Assembly (NCBI GenBank): GCA_019119875.1
Contig: DWWG01000149.1
Coordinates: 1 to 33,623 of the forward strand
Reading direction: 5' to 3'
DNA from: Candidatus Dietzia intestinigallinarum
GTDB lineage: Bacteria; Actinomycetota; Actinomycetes; Mycobacteriales; Mycobacteriaceae
Length of the DNA stretch: 33,623 bases
Shown: positions 7,086-16,800 of the stretch, one piece after another
Numbering within the stretch: position 1 is the stretch's first letter
Layout: every line of letters begins with the position of its first letter
The notes under the pieces: generated by a model
What the model was told of the DNA's origin: nothing
Databases searched by the model: none
The model's input: only the letters and a program-made list of their open reading frames with translations
Made by a program: the position numbers and the translations under genes

Positions 7086-8320
7086 CCGGGATGAGAGATC
7101 TCGCCGGGCGGGGGCTGCCGCCGTTGGTGGAGCCCGTCGCCGCACTCGACGCGGACGAGCGGGCCCTGTACTCGCGGCACCTGCTGCTGGATGCGATCGG
7201 TGAGGTGGGCCAGCGCCGGCTGCGCGGTGCGTCGGTGTTCGTCGTCGGTGCGGGCGGGCTGGGCGCGCCGGTGTTATTGTACCTCGCCGCGGCGGGGGTC
7301 GGACGGATCACGGTGGTCGACGACGACGAGGTGGACCTCGGCAATCTGCACCGGCAGGTGATCCACTCCGTCTCGGGCGTCGGCATGCCGAAGGTCGAGT
7401 CGGCCCGGGAGCGGTTGGCCGGGTTGGCCCCGGGGGTCCGGGTCGACGCGGTGCACGAGCGGCTCGACGCGCTGAACATCATGCCGATGCTCCGGGGCCA
7501 CGATCTGGTGATCGACGGCAGCGACAATTTCGCGACCCGTTACCTCGTCTCGGATGCCTGTGAGATCGCGGGGATACCGTTGATCTGGGGGACGATCGAC
7601 CGTTTCCGCGCGCAGTTGGCGGTGTTCTGGTCGCGGCCGCCCGCGCCGGCCGAACCGGTCTCGCTGCGTGACCTCTACCCGTCCCCGCCGCCGCCCGGCT
7701 CGGTGCCCAGCTGCGCCGAGGCCGGGGTGATCGGCGCGCTGCCCGGGACGGTGGGGTCGATGATGGCCATGGAGGCCGTCAAGCTCATCACCGGCGCCGG
7801 CCGTCCGCTGCTGGGCCGGCTCGTGTTGATGGATCTGCTCGAGTCGACCAACCGGACCGTGACGATCCGCCCCGACCCCACGCGGGAGCCGGTCACGGAG
7901 CTGCCCGACGGCTCCGATGCCGCCGCGTGCGAGGTCCCGTCCCCCGAGCTCGCGGCGGTCCCGACCGTGACCGCCACAGAACTAGCCGCGGAACTCGGGG
8001 CCGAACTCGGGGCCGACCGGCCCGTCCCGGTGGCGCCGGTGCTGGTCGACGTGCGTGGCGCGGGGGAGCGCTCGATCGCCCGGATCGACCCGTCGGTGTG
8101 GGTGCCGCTCGACACCGTCGCCGAGGACGCGGCCGATCCGACCGGGGTTCTGGGCCGGGCCGCCGAGCAGGGCTCGTTGGTCATCTACTGCAAGTCGGGG
8201 ATGCGCTCCGCGCAGGCCGCGGCCACGCTGATGGCGGCCGGCTTCGCCGGCGTGCGCTCCCTGGAGGGCGGGATCGAGGCGTGGACACGCGATGTCGACC
8301 CGTCCCTGCCCGGGTATTGA
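7082..8320 (+). CDS. moeZ: MoeZ: sulfur-carrier adenylyltransferase/sulfurtransferase
   Basis: 412 aa. The N-terminal ThiF/MoeB E1-like domain has the nucleotide loop GAGGLG (56-61), the DDDEVDLGNLHRQ segment and an Asp-rich DGSDNFATRY substrate region. C211 lies in the PSCAEAG loop. The C-terminal rhodanese domain has active-site C370 in CKSGMRS. In actinobacteria this fusion adenylates the C-terminal Gly-Gly of small sulfur carriers (MoaD-type, CysO, ThiS) and passes on sulfide for molybdopterin, cysteine or thiamin synthesis. The paired CxxC zinc motifs of E. coli MoeB are not visible: the expected first pair reads SLRD. It overlaps the DUF3152 gene by 4 bp; a second ATG lies at 7091. Confidence 0.93.
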   Translation: MTGMRDLAGRGLPPLVEPVAALDADERALYSRHLLLDAIGEVGQRRLRGASVFVVGAGGLGAPVLLYLAAAGVGRITVVDDDEVDLGNLHRQVIHSVSGVGMPKVESARERLAGLAPGVRVDAVHERLDALNIMPMLRGHDLVIDGSDNFATRYLVSDACEIAGIPLIWGTIDRFRAQLAVFWSRPPAPAEPVSLRDLYPSPPPPGSVPSCAEAGVIGALPGTVGSMMAMEAVKLITGAGRPLLGRLVLMDLLESTNRTVTIRPDPTREPVTELPDGSDAAACEVPSPELAAVPTVTATELAAELGAELGADRPVPVAPVLVDVRGAGERSIARIDPSVWVPLDTVAEDAADPTGVLGRAAEQGSLVIYCKSGMRSAQAAATLMAAGFAGVRSLEGGIEAWTRDVDPSLPGY

Positions 8321-8333
8321 CGGACGGGGTGGG

Positions 8334-8339
8334 TACGGT
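8334..8339 (+). promoter_or_regulatory. -10 box of a leaderless promoter
   Basis: TACGGT ends 7 nt before the GTG at 8347. The same hexamer and spacing recur at 24335-24340. Confidence 0.4.
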
Positions 8340-8346
8340 GGTCGGC

Positions 8347-9234
8347 GTGAACGACGTGAGCCCGCCCGAGCACGTCCGTGGCGCTTTCGGCGCGACGGAC
8401 GGCGCAGCCGTGCCCGTCGTGGCCGGGTCCGGCAGCGGGTGGCTCGTGTCGGCGCCGGGCGGTGCGGTCGTGCTCCGTCCCGTCGCGGACACCGCACTGG
8501 CCAACTGGTCGGCCCGGGTGCGCGAGCAGCTGGACGTCACGGGGCTGCGGGTGGCCCTGCCGGTGCGTTCGAGCGACGGACGGCATGTGGTGAGCGGCTG
8601 GCGGGCGGACCGGGCGGTCTCCGGCCGGCCCGAGGCCCGCGCGGACGAGACCATCGCCTGGTCGCTGCGTGTCAACGCCGCGCTGGCCGACGTCGAGCGT
8701 CCCCGCGTGGTGCGCCGGCCGTCGACCCGCCCGTGGGTCGAGACCGACCTGTTCGGCTTCGCCGAGGCCGCCGCGTGGGACGGGGATCCGGAACGCGACC
8801 TCGCCCCCGGCATGGAGGACCGCGGCACCCCGTTCGCTACCCACCGGGCGGCCGCGCTGCTCGGCGCCAAGGGGCTCATCCGGCACCGCCGCCCCGTCGA
8901 CATAATGGGCACCGGTCTCGTGCACGGCGACCTGGCCCGTGGGCTGCTGTTCGACGCCTCGGCCGAGCCCGCGCTGACCGAGATCGTCCCGTATGTGCGG
9001 CCCGCGTCGTGGTCCGCGGCGCTCGTCGCGGTGGACCACCTGTCGTGGCAGACCGTCGATCCCGGTGTGCTCCTGAGGTGGGGGCATCTCGCGGAGTGGC
9101 CGCAGATGGTGCTCCGCGCCGCGGTGTTCCGACTGGCCGTCCACGCCCTCCACCCGGGCTCGCGCCCCGCCGCCATGGACGGGTTGCAGTCGATGGCCCG
9201 GCAGGTCGGCGAGTTCGTCGGTGACGCCGCCTGA
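8347..9234 (+). CDS. TIGR02569-family protein (Rv3205c-like)
   Basis: 295 aa. The N-terminal pattern PPEHVRGAFGA, the VVLRPVADTALANWSARVRE block and LPVRSSDGRHVVSGWRA match the actinobacterial TIGR02569 family (M. tuberculosis Rv3205c), whose gene also follows moeZ there. The layout recalls an aminoglycoside-phosphotransferase/kinase fold: a VHGDLARGLLFD segment resembles the HGD catalytic loop, followed by a WSAALVAVDHLSWQ stretch. Kinase activity is inference. The GTG start at 8347 matches the family N-terminus and a leaderless promoter. A TTG at 8317 overlapping the moeZ stop (TTGA) is an alternative. The stop overlaps the MFS start (TGATG). Confidence 0.85.
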   Translation: MNDVSPPEHVRGAFGATDGAAVPVVAGSGSGWLVSAPGGAVVLRPVADTALANWSARVREQLDVTGLRVALPVRSSDGRHVVSGWRADRAVSGRPEARADETIAWSLRVNAALADVERPRVVRRPSTRPWVETDLFGFAEAAAWDGDPERDLAPGMEDRGTPFATHRAAALLGAKGLIRHRRPVDIMGTGLVHGDLARGLLFDASAEPALTEIVPYVRPASWSAALVAVDHLSWQTVDPGVLLRWGHLAEWPQMVLRAAVFRLAVHALHPGSRPAAMDGLQSMARQVGEFVGDAA

Positions 9235-10484
9235 TGTCCGCTGAACCGCGGGACACGCGGCGGCGGTCCCGGGCGGTGGCCACTCCCGTCCTGGCCCTCA
9301 TCGGGGTCGTCTTCGTCTCGCTCAACCTGCGCACCGCCGTCACCTCCCTGAGCCCGTTGCTCGGCGTGATCGACGCCGAGATCGGGCTCGGTGCCGTGGG
9401 GATGGGCCTGCTCGGAATGATCCCCACCGCGATGTTCGCGGTGTGGGGGGTGCTCACCCCGCTCGTCCTGCGCCGGATGGGGCTGGAGGCGGTGACCGTC
9501 GTGGCGATGGCCGCGGCGGCGATCGGCCAGGTGGTCCGTGCCGTCGCCCAGGACCCCTGGGTGATGGGTGCCGGCTCGATCATCGCCCTGGCCGGCATGG
9601 GGATCGGCAACGTGGTGGCGCCGCCGCTGGTCAAGAAGTACTTCCCGCGGCACGTCGCGCTGGTGAGCATGGCCTACATCACGGGCCTGCAGCTCGGCAC
9701 CGTCGTGCCCGCCCTCGTCGCCGTCCCCGTGGAGGAGGCCGCCGGATGGCGGGTCTCGATCGGCTGGTGGGCCGTGTTGGCGGTGGTCGCCGCGGTCCCG
9801 TGGGTGATCGAGCTCCTGAGGCCGGGGACCCCCGTGCTCACCCCCGCCGGCTCGGACGCTGCTTCCGCCGACCCGGCCACCGGTGCCGCCTCGCCGCCGC
9901 AGCGCATCCGACCGTGGCGTTCACCCGTCGGTGTGGCACTGGCGCTGTTCTTCGGCGCCAACTCCCTGAGCACGTACGCCTTCTTCACCTGGCTGCCCGC
10001 GGTGGCCGAATCCATCGGGATGTCGCGTGCCGAGGGGGGCCTCGCGCTCGCCGTGTACTCGGCCATCGGTCTGATCGCCGCGCTGGTCGTGCCCTGGGTG
10101 GCGGGGCGCTTCGAGGATCCGTACGCCGTCGTCGTCGTCTCCGTCGTGGCCTACCTGGCCGGCTTCGCCGGCCTGCTCTGGGCGCCCGGCGCCGCACCGT
10201 GGCTGTGGATCTGCCTGCTCGGCGTCGGGCCCAGCACCTTCCCGCTGTGCCTGACCCTCATCAACCTTCGCACCCGCACCGAGGCCGGGTCGGCCGCGCT
10301 CTCCGGTTTCGCGCAGGGCGTCGGCTACACGGCGGCATCTCTGGGGCCGATCGTGTTCGGGATACTGCTCGACGGGCCCGGGCTCGCGGCCGGTCTCGGG
10401 TTCCTCACCGTGGTGATCGCGGTGATGACCGTGGTCTCGCGCACCGCCTGCCGGCCGATCATGCTCGAGGACACGCTGCGCTGA
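9234..10484 (+). CDS. MFS transporter, CynX/NimT family
   Basis: 416 aa with about twelve hydrophobic helices in two halves, separated by a Ser/Thr/Ala-rich cytosolic loop near residues 200-225. The start of helix 1, VSLNLRTAVTSLSPLL, and the WxxTRR-poor helix layout fit the CynX/NimT (cyanate/2-nitroimidazole) branch of the major facilitator superfamily. It should move a small organic anion or drug across the inner membrane; the substrate is not predictable. ATG 9234 overlaps the upstream stop (TGATG), so it is probably translated from the same mRNA as the TIGR02569 gene. From memory it has no counterpart in the M. tuberculosis locus, so it may be a lineage-specific insertion between TIGR02569 and adnA. 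Confidence 0.87.
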   Translation: MSAEPRDTRRRSRAVATPVLALIGVVFVSLNLRTAVTSLSPLLGVIDAEIGLGAVGMGLLGMIPTAMFAVWGVLTPLVLRRMGLEAVTVVAMAAAAIGQVVRAVAQDPWVMGAGSIIALAGMGIGNVVAPPLVKKYFPRHVALVSMAYITGLQLGTVVPALVAVPVEEAAGWRVSIGWWAVLAVVAAVPWVIELLRPGTPVLTPAGSDAASADPATGAASPPQRIRPWRSPVGVALALFFGANSLSTYAFFTWLPAVAESIGMSRAEGGLALAVYSAIGLIAALVVPWVAGRFEDPYAVVVVSVVAYLAGFAGLLWAPGAAPWLWICLLGVGPSTFPLCLTLINLRTRTEAGSAALSGFAQGVGYTAASLGPIVFGILLDGPGLAAGLGFLTVVIAVMTVVSRTACRPIMLEDTLR

Positions 10485-10541
10485 CCTGCACCGGCGCCGC
10501 GGGCCCGGACCGTCGGCCGCGGGGGTGTCGGAGCCGTGTGG

Positions 10542-10547
10542 TGTCAT
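10542..10547 (+). promoter_or_regulatory. -10 box of a leaderless promoter for adnA
   Basis: TGTCAT ends 6 nt before GTG 10554 and matches TATAAT at 4 of 6 bases. It supports GTG 10554 over the earlier in-frame GTG 10536. Confidence 0.4.
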
Positions 10548-10553
10548 CGAGCC

Positions 10554-13500
10554 GTGACCGACCCCGCCACCAGCCCCCACGCCACGTCGAGCCCACTGCC
10601 GGGCATCGGCGCGGCCCCGCGTTCCTGGCCCGCCGAGCTCGCGGAGCTGATCGGACGTCACTGGTCCGCGCCGGGGGCGGGGCGGGATCGCGTGGTCGTA
10701 CGCGGAGGGCCCGGCAGCGGCAAGACCTCGCTGATCGTGGACGTGGTGCGCGCGGCGGTCGCCGGCGGGGTCGGGCTCGACGGGGTGCTAGTGCTCACCG
10801 GATCCGCCCGCGCGGCCGCCGCGGTGCTCGACGAGAGCACACAGGGGCTCCCGGCCGACCGGGTCGTGGGCACCGACGCCCCGGTCCGGACGGTGCACTC
10901 GCTGGCCCACGCCGTGGTGCGCCTGGCCGCGGCGAGGAAGGGCGCACCCCCGCCCCGCCTGCGCACGGGTGCCGAGCACGACGCGGTGATCCGCGAGACC
11001 CTGCTCGGCGAGCTGTCGGACGGCGCACACCACTGGCCGGAGCAGATACGCCCGGCGCTGTCCACGGTGGGGTTCGCCCGCGAGCTGCGGGACCTGCTCC
11101 TGCGGTCCCTCGAGCGGGGCATCGGTCCGCGTGAGCTCGCCCGTCTCGGCCGCAGCGCCGGGCGACCGGCATGGGTCGCCGCGGCCGGGTTCTTCCGCCG
11201 CCACGAGGAGCAGATGGCGCTGCGTTCCGGTGTCCGCGGCGGCGAGTCCGACCTGCCGGAGGCGCTCAACGCGGCCGAACTCGTGGGCGCCGCCCTGGAC
11301 GCGCTCACGGCCGACCCCGACCTGCGGGATCTGTTCCGGTCGCGGCGTCTGGTGGCGGTCGACGACGCGCACCACCTGGACCCGCTGGCCGCGGAGTTCG
11401 TCGCCACGATCGGCGGCGGCGCGGACGTGCTCCTCGTGGCCGAGGACGGGGACCAGTCGGTGTTCCGGTTCCGGGGGGCCGACGGCGGGCTGGCCCGCGC
11501 GGTGATCGACCAGGGCGGTCGCTCGGTCGACCTGGTCGCCGGGCACCGCATGCGTCCCGCGCCGGCCGCCGTCGCCGCCCGTGTGGCCTCCCGTCTGCCC
11601 GGGGCGTCCCGGCACCGGCCGCGCGAGCACCATGTCGCCGCGCCGGGTGCGGGGACCGCGGACGGGGCGGGGCAGGTGGAGGTCGCCGTCGCCGGTTCGG
11701 CCGCCGCCGAGGCGGCCGTCGTCGCCGACTTCCTCCGCTGTCGGCACGTCCTGGACGGGGTCGACTACGCGGACATGGCGGTCGTCACGAGATCCCTGCC
11801 GCGGGTGTCCGACGCCCTCCTCGCGGCCTTCGACTCAGCCGGGGTGCCGGTGGTCGACGCGGGGGCCGAACTCCCGCCCGCACACGATCCGGTGGTCGCG
11901 GCGTTGCTGCTGCTCCTGCGCTCCGTCGTGGAGGGCGAGGACCTCACTGACGAGGCGCGGATCCTCACCCTGCTCGCGGGACCGATCGGCCGGGCCGACG
12001 CCGTGGCGATGCGGCGGCTGCGGAGGGGGATCCGCCGCTCGGGCATCGGCGGCGTCGAGCCGAGCGCCACGACGCTGCGCCGGCTCGTCCTCGCCGACGA
12101 GGACCAGCTCCCCGAGGGGCTGACGGTGGTCGAGCTCGCGCCGGTCACCCGGATCCGGCACGCCCGTGCGGCGGTCCTGGCCCAGGTGCGTGCCGGCGGC
12201 ACGGCCGAGGAGGTGCTCTGGGCGGCGTGGTCGTCCGCTCGGCTGGAACGTCGACTGGTGCGACAGGCGTTGGCCGCCGACGCGTGGTCCCGGTCCGCGG
12301 ACCGCTCCCTGGACGCGGTCGTGTCGCTGTTCGACCACGCGGCGGACTTCGTCGACCGCGTCCCCGGCGGATCCGTCACGCTGTTCTGCGACATCGTCTC
12401 CGGGGCCGATCTCCCCGCGCCGCGACGAGCCGACACCAGGGGCCGGACCGGCGCGGTCAGCATCCTGTCCGCACACGCGGCGGTGGGGAGGCAGTGGCGC
12501 TCGGTCGCGGTGTGCGGCGTCCAGGACGGTGTCTGGCCCGCCCCCCGCCGCCGGTCCGGCCTGCTCGGGGTGGACGAGCTGGTGGACCTCACCGAGCTCG
12601 CCGGTGACGGGCCGCTGCCCTCGGAGGCGGAGCGGGCCGTGTCCTCCTCCGCTGCGCGGTCGGCCGAGGAACGCCGGCTGTTCTACGTCGCCTGTTCGCG
12701 GGCGCGGGAGCACCTCCTCATCACCGCCGTCGAGTCGCCGGACGAGGGTGATGTCGCACCGTCCCGCTTCGTCGACGAGGTGGCGGACCTCGCCACCGTC
12801 GCCCACCCCACCGGCGCTGTCGGGCGCCCGCCGGTCCCGGCCCGCCACGCACCCACCGTGTTCACCCTCCCGCACCTGGCCGTCGACCTGCGGGCGGCGC
12901 TGCTCGAGAAGTCCACGGAGCCCGCCGACGCCACCCACGCCGCGGCCCTGCTGGCGGGCCTGCGGGACGCCGGGGTGGCGGAGGCCGATCCCCGCACCTG
13001 GTTCGGGGCCACCGAGCCGTCCACCACCACACCCGCGTTCGCCGCCGCCGAGGGCGAGACGATCGCGGTGCTCTCGCCGTCGGGTTTCGGGGCACTGGAG
13101 GAGTGCCCGCTGCGCTGGTTCCTCCAGAAGGTCAAGGGCGACTCCGCCGATGCGGGGTCGGCCGCGGCGCTCCTGCGCGGCTCGGCGGTGCACGCCCTGA
13201 CCCAGGCGGTCGAGGGCGGCGTGCCCGAGGACACGATCCGTGCCGTCGTCCACCGCCGCGCCGAGGCACTGACGCTCGCCCGCGGCTGGTTCGCGCAGCG
13301 CGGAGCGGAGTCGATGGTCGAGATGGCCGAGACGTTCCGCCGCTGGCGTGGGGCCACGCGCGGCGAGTACACCACCGTCGGGGTGGAGGAGCCGTTCGAG
13401 TTCGACGTCCCCGGCGATGTGCGGGTCCGTGGCCGGATCGACCGGCTCGAGGCCACCGCTGCAGGGCAGGTCGTCCCCGTCGACATCAAGACGGGACGCT

Positions 13501-13832
13501 CCGCCGTGACCCGGGCGGAGGCGGCCGTGCACCCGCAGCTCGCCCTGTACCAGCTGGCCGTGGCGCGCGGCGCCGTCACCTCGGCCGGCGACCGCGGGCC
13601 CGGCGGGGGACTGCTGTTGTACGTCGCGGGCAGGGAGGGCAGACCGCCCACGGAGCGGGTCCAGGACCCACTCGGTACCGAGGCCGCCGACGCACTCACG
13701 GGCAGGATCGTGGAGGCCGGCCGCTCCACCGTCGGCCCGGAGTACACAGCCCGGGTGGGCGCCTGGTGTGAACACTGCGACGTGCGGTCGAGCTGTCCGG
13801 CGCAGCCACAGGGAGAGCAGGTCATCGGATGA
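10554..13832 (+). CDS. adnA: AdnA, subunit of AdnAB helicase-nuclease
   Basis: 1092 aa. An N-terminal UvrD-like motor with Walker A GGPGSGKT (51-58) is followed by a C-terminal RecB/AddB-type nuclease. Motif II reads VAVDDAHHLD rather than the usual DExQ, in keeping with the auxiliary AdnA motor. The nuclease has the His of GSAVHAL, the Asp of RGRIDRL, D977-I978-K979 and the HPQLALYQLA helix. Four cysteines (C851, then C1072-x2-C1075-x5-C1081) bracket this domain like the AddB/AdnA iron-sulfur staple. With AdnB it resects double-strand breaks for recombination, the mycobacterial counterpart of RecBCD/AddAB. The stop overlaps adnB by 4 bp (ATGA). The GTG start is chosen from the leaderless -10. 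Confidence 0.93.
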   Translation: MTDPATSPHATSSPLPGIGAAPRSWPAELAELIGRHWSAPGAGRDRVVVRGGPGSGKTSLIVDVVRAAVAGGVGLDGVLVLTGSARAAAAVLDESTQGLPADRVVGTDAPVRTVHSLAHAVVRLAAARKGAPPPRLRTGAEHDAVIRETLLGELSDGAHHWPEQIRPALSTVGFARELRDLLLRSLERGIGPRELARLGRSAGRPAWVAAAGFFRRHEEQMALRSGVRGGESDLPEALNAAELVGAALDALTADPDLRDLFRSRRLVAVDDAHHLDPLAAEFVATIGGGADVLLVAEDGDQSVFRFRGADGGLARAVIDQGGRSVDLVAGHRMRPAPAAVAARVASRLPGASRHRPREHHVAAPGAGTADGAGQVEVAVAGSAAAEAAVVADFLRCRHVLDGVDYADMAVVTRSLPRVSDALLAAFDSAGVPVVDAGAELPPAHDPVVAALLLLLRSVVEGEDLTDEARILTLLAGPIGRADAVAMRRLRRGIRRSGIGGVEPSATTLRRLVLADEDQLPEGLTVVELAPVTRIRHARAAVLAQVRAGGTAEEVLWAAWSSARLERRLVRQALAADAWSRSADRSLDAVVSLFDHAADFVDRVPGGSVTLFCDIVSGADLPAPRRADTRGRTGAVSILSAHAAVGRQWRSVAVCGVQDGVWPAPRRRSGLLGVDELVDLTELAGDGPLPSEAERAVSSSAARSAEERRLFYVACSRAREHLLITAVESPDEGDVAPSRFVDEVADLATVAHPTGAVGRPPVPARHAPTVFTLPHLAVDLRAALLEKSTEPADATHAAALLAGLRDAGVAEADPRTWFGATEPSTTTPAFAAAEGETIAVLSPSGFGALEECPLRWFLQKVKGDSADAGSAAALLRGSAVHALTQAVEGGVPEDTIRAVVHRRAEALTLARGWFAQRGAESMVEMAETFRRWRGATRGEYTTVGVEEPFEFDVPGDVRVRGRIDRLEATAAGQVVPVDIKTGRSAVTRAEAAVHPQLALYQLAVARGAVTSAGDRGPGGGLLLYVAGREGRPPTERVQDPLGTEAADALTGRIVEAGRSTVGPEYTARVGAWCEHCDVRSSCPAQPQGEQVIG

Positions 13833-16800
13833 ACAACACACTCATCACCCCCGACCAGATCGCCGACGCCCTCGGCATCCACCGCCCCACCCCCGAACAG
13901 GCCGAGGTGATCGCCGGGCCCTGTGAACCCACACTCGTGCTCGCGGGGGCGGGCGCGGGAAAGACCGAGACCATGGCCGCACGCGTGGTGTGGCTCGTGG
14001 CCAACGGATACGCGCGCCCCGGGGAGATCCTGGGGCTGACCTTCACCCGGAAGGCGGCGCAACAGCTGTCGAGGAGGATTCGTCGACGCCTCGAGTCGCT
14101 CGCGCGGAGCCCGCTGTGCAGCGGGCCCGGATCCGACCCGGGGATCGCCGAGGCCATCCGCACCGAGGACCCGCAGATCTCCACCTATCACGCGTTCGCC
14201 GGCACCCTCCTCGGCTCCTACGGGCTGCTGGTCCCGGTGGAACCGGACTCCCGGCTGCTCACCCCCACCGCGGCGTTCCAGCTGGCACATGACGTGGTGT
14301 CGCGGTGGGAGAGCCCGCTGACGACCGGCTCCGGTCCGGCCAGGGTGACCCGTGACGTGCTCGCTCTCGCCGGGCAGCTGTCGGACCACCTGGTCACCAC
14401 CGACGACCTGCGCGCCCACCCGGACCTGGTCACGACTCTCATCGCCACCCTCCCGCCGGGACCACGCCAGAAGGACACCCCGACGGCCTGGCTCCGGCAG
14501 GCCGCGGACGTGCAGGGCCACCGCGACGAGCTCGCCGATCTCGTGGACGCCGTCGCGGCCCGCATGCGTTCGGAATCGGCGCTCGACCACTCCTCGCAGA
14601 TGGCCCTCGCGGCGACCGTGGCCCGCGACCACCCGGAGGTCGGCCTCGCGGAGCGGCGGACGTTCCGGGTCGTCCTGCTCGACGAATACCAGGACACCGG
14701 CCACTCCCAGCGGGTCCTGCTGGCCTCCCTGTTCGGAGGCGCAGCGGACCCGGTGCCGGCCGTGACCGCCGTCGGCGACCCGATGCAGTCCATCTACGGC
14801 TGGCGCGGGGCATCGGCCTCCAATCTCGACCGCTTCCGCGAGGACTTCCCCCTCGCCGACGGCACCGGAGCGCACCTGCGTGAACTCACCACCTCCTGGC
14901 GCAATCCGCCCCAGGTGCTCGATCTGGCCAACCGGATCACCGAACCCCTGCGGGACCGCCCGGGAGCGATACCGGTGCCCGAGCTGAAGGCCAGGCCGGG
15001 CGCCGACCCCGCCGACCTGGTGGTGTCGGTCCACGACACCGCGGAGGACGAACGCGCGTGGCTCGCCGACCAGATCGCCGTGCGGTACCGAGCCGCGATC
15101 GACGCCGGTCGGACACCCACCGCGGCGGTGCTGGTGCGCCGCAACGGAGACTCGGCCGCCATCGCCGAGGCGCTCGGTGCGCGGGACATCCCGGTCGAGG
15201 TGGTGGGCGTGGGCGGCCTGCTCGACGTGCCCGAGGTGGCCGACGTGGTGGCGTTACTCACCGTGGTCGCCAGGCCCGGCGCCGGCGGGGCCCTTCTCAG
15301 ACTGCTCACCGGATCCAGGTTCGCGCTCGGGGCCGCGGACCTGGCCGCGCTGGCGCGGCGCGCCTCGGTGCTCTCCCTGCGACGGTCCTCGCCCGCCACC
15401 GGCGTGGTGTCCGGCGCCGCTGAACTGGAGGAGATCCTCGACTCGCTGGCCCGTGGCGAGGAGATCGACACGGCCGGGCTGGCCGACGCCCTGTCCGACC
15501 CCGGCCCCGGGAGCGGGTACAGCGCCGCCGGAGCCGCACGCATCGACGAGCTCGCCGGGATCGTCGCCGGCCTGCGGGCCCGGGCGTCCGCACCCCCGGC
15601 CCGCCTCGTCGCCGCCGCGGAGACGGCGCTCGGACTCGACGCCGAGGTCCGGCTGCGCCAGCGGACCGGTGAGGGCGACGCCCGGGAGCAGCTCGATCAA
15701 CTGCAGGAGGTGGCCGCGGGTTTCCGGCCGGAGAGCGGAACCGGACTCGACACGTTCCTCGCCTATCTCGACCTGGCCCGCAGCGTCGACGGCGGGCTCG
15801 CCCGCGGAGAGGTGGCGTCCGCCCCCGGGCGCGTGCAGATCCTCACCGTCCACTCGGCCAAGGGACTCGAGTGGGAGATCGTCGCCGTGCCCCACCTGTC
15901 CACCGGGATATTCCCCTCCGACCAGTCGCCGCAGACCGCGATCCGCACCGCCACCCAGTTGCCCGAACAGCTGCGCGGGGACCGGGAATCCGAGGAGAAC
16001 CCGGGCGGCGTGCCCGTCCCCCGACTCGACGAGGTCACCGACCGCAAACTGCTCGAGACCGCGCTCACCCGGCACGTCGACCGCGTGCGGCGACGCTCCC
16101 TCGACGAGGACCGGAGACTGTACTACGTGGCGGTGACCCGCGCCGAGCACACACTGCTGCTCTCGGCGTCGCACTGGGTGGGCTCGGCCGCCACGCCCCG
16201 CGGGCCGTCCGAGTTCCTGGACGTGGCGCTTCAGGCGTGCCGGGAGGAGCAGCCGGTGGGGGAGGTCGACCACGTCGTCGTCACACCCTCGCCCACCAAC
16301 CCCGCCACCACGGCCCGCATCGAGGCGACCTGGCCCCGTGCGGCGTCCCCGGACCGCCTGGCCACCGCCCGCGCTGTCGAGGACGCGACGCCGGTGGACC
16401 CCGAGACCGAGGACGCCCCCGAATCCGGGCCGGCGCGCCGGTGGCACCTGGCGGCGGGCCCGTTGCTGGCGGACGCCCGACGGGCGGCTGCGCTGCGCGA
16501 CCAGGTGATCCTGCCCCGGCGACTCACAGCCGGCGAGATCGTGGCGATGGCGGCGGACCCGACCGCGTTCGCCGACCGTCTCCGCAGGCCGGTGCCGTAC
16601 CGTCCCGACAGGTTCGCGCGACGCGGCACCCGGTTCCACGCCTGGCTCGAGCACCGCTTCGGCGCCACCCACCTGCTCGACATCGACGACCTGCCCGGCG
16701 CCGGGGACCAGGGCGCCGACGACGGACTCTCGGAGGCCGACTTCACCGCCCTGCAGGAGGCGTTCGAGGCATCCCGGTGGGCGCTGATGACCCCGCACGC

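Noticed and set aside
11835-15034. Very long minus-strand frames opposite adnA and adnB
   Set aside because: They are high-GC shadows: antisense to genes with full helicase and nuclease motifs, with low-complexity translations.
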